NCBI GenBank assembly: GCA_037446165.1
Contig: JBBIJC010000049.1
Span: forward strand, 1-17,807
Reading direction: 5' to 3'
DNA: 17,807 nt
Source: Parasulfuritortus sp037446165
GTDB taxonomy: Bacteria > Pseudomonadota > Gammaproteobacteria > Burkholderiales > Thiobacillaceae
The notes below the pieces were generated by a model that saw only the letters and a program-made list of their open reading frames with translations, made no database searches and was not told where the DNA came from. Shown here in pieces: positions 6,829 to 13,534 of the stretch; the stretch's first letter is position 1, and each line of letters opens with the position of its first letter. The position numbers and the translations under genes were made by a program.

Positions 6829-8291
6829 ACCCGTCCGTCCTCGCCCTGGTCCCCGCCCTGCCCCTGCTGGCTGCCTTCCTGCTGCCGCTGGTGCCGGGCG
6901 CCGCCCGTCGGCTGGTCGGTCCGCTGACGCTGCTGGCCGTGGCCTTCATCGGACTGAACCTGTGGCCCATGGCACAGACCGAACCGATGGTGCTGGCGGT
7001 GGGCAACTTCGCGCCGCCGCTGGGCATCACCTTCTATGCCGACACGGTGAGCGCGCTGTTCGTGATCGCCGTCGCCCTGGTCACCCTGGTGCTGTGGCCG
7101 TGGAGCGGCTCTGACGCCGGCAATCTCGACCGCAAGCAGTCGCTGACCCTGATCCTGGCCGGGGCCTGCGGCGGCCTGGCAGTGTCGGGCGACCTGTTCA
7201 ACGTCTACGTCTTCTACGAGCTGGCCGCCGTGGCCAGCTTCGGCCTGGCGGCCGGGGCGCGCACCGCGGCGGCCCAGATCGCCACCTTCCGCTATGTGGT
7301 CATCGGCAGCCTCTGCTCCCTGCTGGCGCTGCTCGGCATCACCCTGATCTATGTCCAGACCGGCACCGTCAACCTGGCCCATCTGGCCCAGCTTGCACCG
7401 CACACCCTGCACAACCCGCTCGGTCTGGCCGCCTTCTTCATGATCCTGCTCGGCCTGGGCGTCAAGGCCGAACTGTTCCTGGTCAACACCTGGGCGCCCG
7501 ATGTCTACGCCACCGCCGAGGCGCGCGTCTCCGGCCTGCTCGCCGGGCTGGTGTCCAAGCTCGCCCTGCTCGCCGTGGCGCGCCTGCTGGTGCTGATCTT
7601 CCCGCTGCCCGAGGCGCGAGACGCGCTGCTGGTGCTGGGCATGCTCGGCATCCTGTCGGGCGAGTTCGCCGCCTTCCGGGCACGCGATGTCCGGCGCATG
7701 CTGGCCTGGTCCTCGATCGCCCAGCTCGGCGCGGCCTTTGTTGCCTTCGCCATTCCGGGCCCGGCCGGCCTCGCCGCCGGTCTCGCCGTGGCGCTGCATC
7801 ATCTGCTGGTCAAACCGGCGCTGTTCCTGCTGGCCGACCGCTGGGGCGGCAGCCTGGCGCAGATCACCGGCGCAGCGCGCAATTCGCCGGTCTCGGCCAC
7901 CCTCTTCGTACTGTTCATCCTGTCCATGATCGGCGTGCCGCCGCTGCCCGGTTTCTGGGCCAAGTACCTGCTCCTGTCCGGCCTGGCCGCACAGCCGCAA
8001 GGCCTGTGGTGGCTGGCCGGCGCGATCATCCTGCTGACCACGGTGGTCGAGGCGGTCTATCTGTTCCGGGTGATCGGCGCCCTTTACGGTCATGACCATC
8101 GCGCCACACCGAAGAGCCAGTCGGCCACCGCCGTCATCGGCAGCGGCGTGTTTGCTGCGGTGTTGCTGGCCATTGCCTTCAGCGCCCCGCTGCTCGCCCT
8201 GCCGCTGAACCGGATGGCCGTACAGATGGCCGACTCCGCCGCCTACATCGCACGCGTGCTGCCGCCTGTCCTGCCGGGAGTCGCACCATGA
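6825..8291 (+). CDS. mnhD: MnhD/NuoN-like antiporter subunit (MbxH-like)
   Basis: This 488-residue polytopic membrane protein of the proton-translocating NuoL/M/N-MrpA/D family has about 14 helices. Residues expected of a working channel are present: E132 (FNVYVFYELAAVASFG), K214 (LGVKAELFLVNTWAPDVY), K245 (GLVSKLALL), and the later-half HHLLVKPALF (H325, H326, K330). The conserved MIGVPPLPGFWAK carries K380. It therefore looks fully competent in cation or proton translocation. It is the first of two such subunits, as in Mbx; single-subunit Mbh complexes have only one. Start and stop both overlap neighbours by 4 bp. Confidence 0.93.
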   Translation: MNPSVLALVPALPLLAAFLLPLVPGAARRLVGPLTLLAVAFIGLNLWPMAQTEPMVLAVGNFAPPLGITFYADTVSALFVIAVALVTLVLWPWSGSDAGNLDRKQSLTLILAGACGGLAVSGDLFNVYVFYELAAVASFGLAAGARTAAAQIATFRYVVIGSLCSLLALLGITLIYVQTGTVNLAHLAQLAPHTLHNPLGLAAFFMILLGLGVKAELFLVNTWAPDVYATAEARVSGLLAGLVSKLALLAVARLLVLIFPLPEARDALLVLGMLGILSGEFAAFRARDVRRMLAWSSIAQLGAAFVAFAIPGPAGLAAGLAVALHHLLVKPALFLLADRWGGSLAQITGAARNSPVSATLFVLFILSMIGVPPLPGFWAKYLLLSGLAAQPQGLWWLAGAIILLTTVVEAVYLFRVIGALYGHDHRATPKSQSATAVIGSGVFAAVLLAIAFSAPLLALPLNRMAVQMADSAAYIARVLPPVLPGVAP

Positions 8292-10147
8292 CCAGCCTCG
8301 ATCTTCTGCTTATCCTGTCCGGCCTGACCACGCTGACCGGCTTCACCTTCGGCAACCACCGGGCCTATCCGTGGCTGGCCGGCATCGTGCTCACCGCCCA
8401 GATCGGCATCCTGGCCAGCATGCCGTTGCCCATGGCAGCCGGCTTCGGCTTCGAGATGTTCGGCCGTCCGGTCGGCTGGCAGATGGATGGCTTCGGTCGT
8501 TTCTTCGCTCTGATCACCCTCGGCGCCGCGCTCGCGTCGGTCGCCTATACCGGCGGCGAGTGGGGCGAGCGTTATGCCGCCGAAGGCAAGAACCTGCGCT
8601 GGCTGCACGGCGCCCTGGCCGGCAACGTGCTGGCCATGCTGCTGCTCCTGGCCAGCGGCGACCTGATCGCTTTCTTCATCGGCTGGGAACTGACCAGCTG
8701 GGCCGGCTTCCTGCTCATGGCGCAGGGCGGCGAACGGGCCTTGCGTGCGGCAATGCGCTATGTGCCCTATGCCATGGCCGGGGCGATGGCGGTGCTGGGC
8801 GGCCTGGTGCTGACCCTGACCTGGACCGGCACGCTCGACCTGAGCCAGCTGGTCATGCTGGTACCCGGTCTGGCCAACTGGAAACTGGCCCTGCTGCTGG
8901 CCCTGTTCGGCACCGGTTTCGCAGTCAAGATGGGCCTGCTGCCGGTGCACCTCTGGCAGACCCCGGCCTATGCCGAGGCGCCCGGAGCCGCCACCGCCTT
9001 CCTGGGCGCCATCTCGTCGCGCATGGGCCTGTTCGGTTTCGGCCTGTTGCTGGTCAAGCTGATCACCCTGACCCGGCTGGCCGACCTGTCCTTCATCGAC
9101 GGCCTGTTCAGCGCCCGCGACCTGATTGAGTGGGTCGCCGCGCTGACCATCGTGCTGCCCACCTTCACCGCCCTGAAACAGAACGACGCCCGCTATCTGC
9201 TGGCCTGGCACGGCATCGGCCAGAGCGGCTACATGCTGCTCGGCCTGGTCATCGGCGACGCGACCGGTTCTGCCGGCGGCCTGCTCCACGTGTTCAACCA
9301 CGCCACTTACCAGGCCGCGCTGGTGCTGTCGGTGTTCGCCGTAATGCACCGCACCGGCACCGCCGACCTCAATTCCATGGGCGGCCTGGTGGCCCGCATG
9401 CCGTTCACTTTCCTGGTCATGCTGCTCGGCATCATCGGCCTGGCCGGCCTACCGCCGATGAACGGCTTCGTCTCCAAGTGGCTGATCTACCGCTCGCTGA
9501 TGATCGAAGGCCGGCCCTTGCTGTTCCTGATGACCGTGCTGGGCACACTGGGCACCATCCTCAGCGTCTACAAGCTGATCCACAACACCTTCCTCGGCCA
9601 GTTGCGGGCGGAGCATGAGCAGATCCGCGAGGCACCCTGGAGCATGCTGGTACCGATGCTGGCGCTGGTCGCACTCGCCTTCGTCACCGGCGTCGCACCT
9701 GGCCTGGCCCTCGATTACGTCAACCAGGCGCAGGCCGCGCTCGGCCTGCCGGTGATGGCCCATACCCTGGGCGGCGTGGAGTCGCCACGCGGCAGCCTGG
9801 ACATGCTCTGGATCGTCGGCGTGCTGTTCGCCGGCTTCGGCATCGGCGCGCTGCTGTTCTATGGCGCCGGCGGCCGCTCCAAGCGCATCCATCAACTGGA
9901 CAACTATGCCGGCGGCCACTTCCTGTCCGCCGACGTGCGCTACCAGTACAGCGACCACTTCTATGCCGGCCTGATGCACCGCATCGGGCCACTCTACCGC
10001 GGCAGCTTCACCCAGATGGAAGCGGCCCTGGTCTCCGCCAACGACCTGCTGGCGTCGCTCATGCAGGCCTGGTACCGGCAAGCAGTGCCGGCCCTGACCC
10101 TGCTGATCGCGACCGTGCTCGGCCTTGCCTGGATGATCTGGCGATGA
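8288..10147 (+). CDS. Second NuoL/MnhD-like antiporter subunit (MbxH'-like)
   Basis: This 619-residue NuoL-family protein is clearly longer than the previous gene, with an extra C-terminal part (about 490-619) of at least two hydrophobic segments around a soluble stretch. The N-half motif ASGDLIAFFIGWELTSWAG contains E134. FAVKMGLLPVHLWQTPAYAE (about 211-230) keeps K214 and the HxWxxxAxAEAP pattern. Two positions that are normally lysine in NuoL/M proteins differ: the SSRMG segment has R245, and FNHATYQAALVL has Q342 after H338. K397 (VSKWL) is kept. It pairs with the preceding H-type subunit, and the tandem HH' pair is characteristic of Mbx. Translation is coupled to both neighbours by ATGA overlaps. 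GGGAG precedes the start. Confidence 0.92.
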   Translation: MTSLDLLLILSGLTTLTGFTFGNHRAYPWLAGIVLTAQIGILASMPLPMAAGFGFEMFGRPVGWQMDGFGRFFALITLGAALASVAYTGGEWGERYAAEGKNLRWLHGALAGNVLAMLLLLASGDLIAFFIGWELTSWAGFLLMAQGGERALRAAMRYVPYAMAGAMAVLGGLVLTLTWTGTLDLSQLVMLVPGLANWKLALLLALFGTGFAVKMGLLPVHLWQTPAYAEAPGAATAFLGAISSRMGLFGFGLLLVKLITLTRLADLSFIDGLFSARDLIEWVAALTIVLPTFTALKQNDARYLLAWHGIGQSGYMLLGLVIGDATGSAGGLLHVFNHATYQAALVLSVFAVMHRTGTADLNSMGGLVARMPFTFLVMLLGIIGLAGLPPMNGFVSKWLIYRSLMIEGRPLLFLMTVLGTLGTILSVYKLIHNTFLGQLRAEHEQIREAPWSMLVPMLALVALAFVTGVAPGLALDYVNQAQAALGLPVMAHTLGGVESPRGSLDMLWIVGVLFAGFGIGALLFYGAGGRSKRIHQLDNYAGGHFLSADVRYQYSDHFYAGLMHRIGPLYRGSFTQMEAALVSANDLLASLMQAWYRQAVPALTLLIATVLGLAWMIWR

Positions 10148-11043
10148 ACATGCTCGAACTGCTCACCGAACTGGCGCTCATGCCGCTGATCGCCTTCACC
10201 ATCGGCCTGTTCATGGTGCTGATGATGCGCAAGATCGCGGCGAAGATTCAGCGCCGGGTCGGCCCGCCGCTGCTTCAACCGCTGTACGACATCGTCAAGC
10301 TGTACGCCAAGGAAACCCAGAACTCGCACGGCCTGATCCATGACATTGGCATTGTCATGGCGGTGGGCGGCTACATTGCGGCCGAGACCATGCTGCCGGT
10401 GCCAGGCATGAACGGCATCGCCGACAAGTCGGGCCTGCTGGCTCTGGCTTACGTGACCATGATCCCGTCGCTCGGCCTGGCCCTGGGCGTCGGCCAGTGC
10501 GCCAACCCGAACGGGTCCATAGGCATCGCCCGCGCCCTGACCGCCATGCTGGCCTACGACGTGCCCTTCGTGATCATCATCTTCGGTGCCTCGTGGTTCT
10601 ACGGCAGCAACAACCTGATCGACATCGTCGCCCACCAGCAGGCCGGCGGCATCGCCACCTGGGGTGCGGCAAAGATGCCCGTGCTGGCCATCGCCGCGCT
10701 GTTCTCCATGTATGCCATGCTGGGCAAGCAGCCGTTCGAGATCTACGTCGCGCCGGCCGAGATCGCCACCGGGCCGATGGTCGAGATGGGCGGCAAATAC
10801 CTGGGCGGCCTGTTCGTCATGCAGTGCTTCCAGCTGTTCACCGCCAGCGCCATCTACGTGACGATGTTCCTTGGCGGCGGCGAGAACTGGCCGTTTTTCC
10901 TCGTCAAGCTGTTCGCCATCATCGCCATCCCGATGAGCATGGCCTTCGTCTTCCCGCGCTATCGCACCGAAGACGTTCTGGCGGTCGTCTGGCGCTGGCC
11001 GGTGTTGCTCGGCCTGGCCGGCGTCTGGCTGGTGATGCATTGA
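10144..11043 (+). CDS. nuoH: NuoH-like membrane subunit (MbxM/MbhM-like)
   Basis: This 299-residue protein with about eight helices connects the peripheral redox arm to the antiporter module, as NuoH does in complex I. The first cytoplasmic loop has IQRRVGPPLLQPLYDIVKLY (about 35-54), the NuoH/MbhM family signature. The later loop KQPFEIYVAPAEIATGP (about 195-211) has conserved acidic residues E199 and E206, equivalent to the PFDxxEAExEL segment of NuoH. The C-terminal FPRYRTEDVLAVVWRW is also typical. Length suits group 4 complexes and is slightly shorter than complex I NuoH. It overlaps the upstream gene by 4 bp, and 13 bp separate it from the NuoB-like gene. Confidence 0.94.
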   Translation: MNMLELLTELALMPLIAFTIGLFMVLMMRKIAAKIQRRVGPPLLQPLYDIVKLYAKETQNSHGLIHDIGIVMAVGGYIAAETMLPVPGMNGIADKSGLLALAYVTMIPSLGLALGVGQCANPNGSIGIARALTAMLAYDVPFVIIIFGASWFYGSNNLIDIVAHQQAGGIATWGAAKMPVLAIAALFSMYAMLGKQPFEIYVAPAEIATGPMVEMGGKYLGGLFVMQCFQLFTASAIYVTMFLGGGENWPFFLVKLFAIIAIPMSMAFVFPRYRTEDVLAVVWRWPVLLGLAGVWLVMH

Positions 11044-11056
11044 ACGGAGTACCGCT

Positions 11057-11803
11057 ATGAGCTCACTGCAAAATATCCCTGTCGTGTCGGGTGGAAGTGA
11101 AAAACCCTCCGGGGGTACCGGCAACCTGCTGGCCAACGTGTTCGACGAACTGATGGCCTTCTGCCGTTCCCGCTCGCTGTTCATGCTGCACTACTGCACC
11201 GGCTGCGGCGCGATCGAACTGCCGCCGGCCATGACCTCGCGCTTCGACATGGAACGGCTCGGCATCCAGCCCATGGTCACCCCGCGCCAGGCCGACATCC
11301 TGCTGGTCACCGGCTATGTCTCGACCAAGACCCTCAAGCGCATCATCCTCACCTACGAGCAGATGAATTCGCCCAAGTACGTGATCGGCATCTGTTCCTG
11401 CACGGTCAACGGCGGCATGTACTGGCAGAGCTACGCCACCGCGAAAAAGCTCAACGACTACCTGCCGGTGGACATGTACATCGCCGGCTGCATGCCCCGC
11501 CCCGAGGCGGTCATCCACGGTCTGCGCGAGTTGATGGAAAACATCAGGCAGGGCAAGTCCGACAACTGGCGCGACTACTACCAGCGCTACGACCACTATC
11601 TGGGCAACCAGCAACGCCTGTTCGGCGAGAACTGGCAGACCCCCACCGACATCATCGGCGAGGCCCGCCATTACGACCTGTTCGGGCCGGACACGCTGGG
11701 CGAGCACACCGCGCTGCTGGAACAGCATCAGACCCCGCTCAAGCCGTTCGAGATGACGCTGGGTCTGGCCGACCTGCCCGTGCGCAAGGATGAGCCGCGA
11801 TGA
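11057..11803 (+). CDS. nuoB: NuoB-like [4Fe-4S] subunit (MbxJ/MbhJ-like) with a C-terminal extension
   Basis: This 248-residue subunit carries the cluster nearest the membrane. The four expected ligands are visible: C47 and C50 in YCTGCGAIELPP (CxxC as in hydrogenase small subunits), C113 in GICSCTVNGGMYW, and C145 in IAGCMPRPEAV. C115 is an additional cysteine. The NuoB/MbhJ core ends near residue 165. About 80 further residues follow (rich in D, Y, Q and L) that typical MbhJ or NuoB proteins lack; I do not recognise this extension. The start is supported by CGGAG with 8-base spacing. In the complex it passes electrons between the NuoI-like ferredoxin and the NuoD-like site. Confidence 0.93.
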   Translation: MSSLQNIPVVSGGSEKPSGGTGNLLANVFDELMAFCRSRSLFMLHYCTGCGAIELPPAMTSRFDMERLGIQPMVTPRQADILLVTGYVSTKTLKRIILTYEQMNSPKYVIGICSCTVNGGMYWQSYATAKKLNDYLPVDMYIAGCMPRPEAVIHGLRELMENIRQGKSDNWRDYYQRYDHYLGNQQRLFGENWQTPTDIIGEARHYDLFGPDTLGEHTALLEQHQTPLKPFEMTLGLADLPVRKDEPR

Positions 11804-12396
11804 AACTGTCTCCGACCAGCAACCTGTCCGCCAGCCTGGAATTCCTGCTCCAGGAAATCTCCGGCCTGCGCAGCCAATGGAAAGGCCCGCGCCGGTTGCG
11901 CGTCGACCTCCAGGCCGAGACCCTGCCGGCGCTGATCGAGCTGCTCAAGGGGCGCGCCGGCTTCGTCCACCTGTCGGCGATCAGTTGCGTCGACTGGCCG
12001 GTGCAGAACGAATTCGAGCTGGTCTACCAGCTCTGGTCGTACGAGGTCAAAGTGCTGGTCATGGCCCATATCCGCATCCCGCGCGACCCAGGCATCTATC
12101 TGTCGGTCTACGACCTGTACCGGCCGGCAGCCTTCTTCGAGCGCGACATCCATGAGATGTTCGGCCTGTTCTTCGAGGGCAGCCCGGACATGGGCAAGTT
12201 CATCCTCACCGAATGGGACGGACCGCCGCCGATGCGCAAGGAATTCGACGGCGAGGCCTGGGTCATGAACCAGTTCGACTGGCAGGACTACCAGCCCGAC
12301 TGGCTGAAGGACATCGAGGCCAAGGGCGGCGGCATCACCACCCGGCCGGAAGACGTTCGCCAGGACAAAGCCAAGCCATGGGATGACCCATCATGA
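11800..12396 (+). CDS. nuoC: NuoC-like subunit (MbxK/MbhK-like)
   Basis: This 198-residue soluble subunit of the NuoC / 30-kDa complex I family is a structural partner of NuoD with no cofactor of its own. The diagnostic segment is AAFFERDIHEMFGLFFEGSP (about 110-129), followed by RKEF (about 146-149), equivalent to the ERExYDMFGxxFxGHPD...R(K)DF pattern in complex I. It is a separate gene here, not fused to NuoD. It overlaps both neighbours by 4 bp. The last 30 or so residues are charged and less conserved in appearance. Confidence 0.92.
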   Translation: MKLSPTSNLSASLEFLLQEISGLRSQWKGPRRLRVDLQAETLPALIELLKGRAGFVHLSAISCVDWPVQNEFELVYQLWSYEVKVLVMAHIRIPRDPGIYLSVYDLYRPAAFFERDIHEMFGLFFEGSPDMGKFILTEWDGPPPMRKEFDGEAWVMNQFDWQDYQPDWLKDIEAKGGGITTRPEDVRQDKAKPWDDPS

Positions 12397-13534
12397 GACC
12401 GGAAAACTACCAGTCCGTGAACCACCCGCCGAGCAACGAGTTCGAGCTGTTCTTCGGCCCCAACCACCCCGGCATCGAGGGCAACTACGCGCTCAAGGTG
12501 CGGGTCAACGGCGACCAGGTGACCTCTGCAAGGGCAGACGGCGGCTATCTGCATCGCGGCTTCGAGAAGCTGATGGAAGGCCGGCTGTGGATCCAGAACA
12601 TCGCCCTGGTGCCACGCATCTGCGTGCCCGACCCGGTGCCGATGGAGGTCTGCTATTCACTGGCCATCGAGGAACTGGGCGGCATCGAGGTGCCGGAACG
12701 GGCGCAGTGGATCCGGGTCATGCAGCTGGAGCTGTCGCGCATCGCCGCCCACCTGTTCACCTTCGGCGGCCATGCTGCCACCACCGGCATGTACACGCCG
12801 ATGTTCTGGGGCATCGCCGACCGCGACCTGATCCTGGACCTGTTCGAGGAGCTGTCCGGTGGCCGGGTCTACACATCTTCAACATCCCCGGCGGTGTGCG
12901 CCGTGATCTGCCTGAGGGCTATCTGGACCGGGTGAGCAAGACGCTCGACTACCTCGAGTCGCGCCTGCCCGACTACGACAACCTGCTGTTCACCAACAAG
13001 GTGTTCGTACATCGCGCCACCGGGGTCGGCACCCTGAACCAGGAGCAGGCGCTGGAATGGGCCGTCACCGGTCCCAACCTGCGCGCCACCGGGCTCGATT
13101 TCGACGTCCGCCGCGACGACCCCTATCTGGTCTACGACCAGATCGAATTCGACGTGCCGGTCGAGCAGGCCGGCGACGCCTGGGCCCGCGCCCTGGTTCG
13201 GCGCAGCGAATTGAAGGAAAGCCTGCGTATCCTGCGCCAGGTGGTGACGAAGCTGCCCTCGGTCGGCGGCCCGATCCGCGCCCCGATTCCCAACCCGCTG
13301 GCCTGGAACCTGCCGGCCGGCGACGTCTACACCCGGGTCGAATCGTCCAAGGGCGAACTGGCCTATTACGTGGTTTCGAACGGCGGCGACAAGCCTTATC
13401 GGGTCCATGTCCGTGGTCCTTCGGCCATGCATGCCGTGCAGGTACTGGAAAACCTGGTCACCGGCGCCCGCATCGAGGACGTCGCGCAGATCATGTTCTC
13501 GCTCGACGCCTGTCCTCCGGAGGTTGACCGATGA
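12393..13534 (+). pseudogene. nuoD: NuoD-like catalytic-site subunit (MbxL-like), interrupted by a one-base frameshift
   Basis: The N-terminal frame (from ATG 12393) is correct through the Tyr codon at 12870-12872. One C is then missing, because TAC CAC ATC TTC is expected and TAC ACATCTTC is present. The correct frame resumes at 12875 and runs to the stop at 13534; restoring one base gives about 380 residues. Recognisable parts are NHPGIEGNYAL, the HRGFEKLMEGR motif with H54, PRICVPDPVPMEVCYSLAIEE, the IPGGVRRDLPEG loop after the break, and a C-terminus FSLDACPPEVDR. Aligned to [NiFe] hydrogenase motifs, C77 is kept but its partner is D80; at the C-terminus DPCxxC has become DACPPE. A NiFe centre therefore cannot be bound in the normal way, as in Mbx rather than Mbh. 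Both halves look under normal constraint, so a sequencing error is more likely than old decay. Confidence 0.88.

Noticed and set aside
6699..9349. Long minus-strand ORFs (466 and 368 codons) opposite the two antiporter genes
   Set aside because: They are rich in Gln, Gly, Asp and His with no hydrophobic pattern or motif, mirroring Leu/Ala/Thr-rich membrane proteins on the other strand.
12865..12885. Programmed ribosomal frameshift in the NuoD-like gene
   Set aside because: The junction GGTCTACACATC has no slippery run, and relatives of this family are known as single-frame genes. A deletion or read error explains it more simply.
12393..13534. Interpretation of the complex as an H2-evolving group 4 [NiFe] hydrogenase
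   Set aside because: Two of the four cysteines needed for the NiFe site are replaced by acidic residues, and the gene set has the Mbx-type HH' pair. No hydrogenase maturation genes are in the window.
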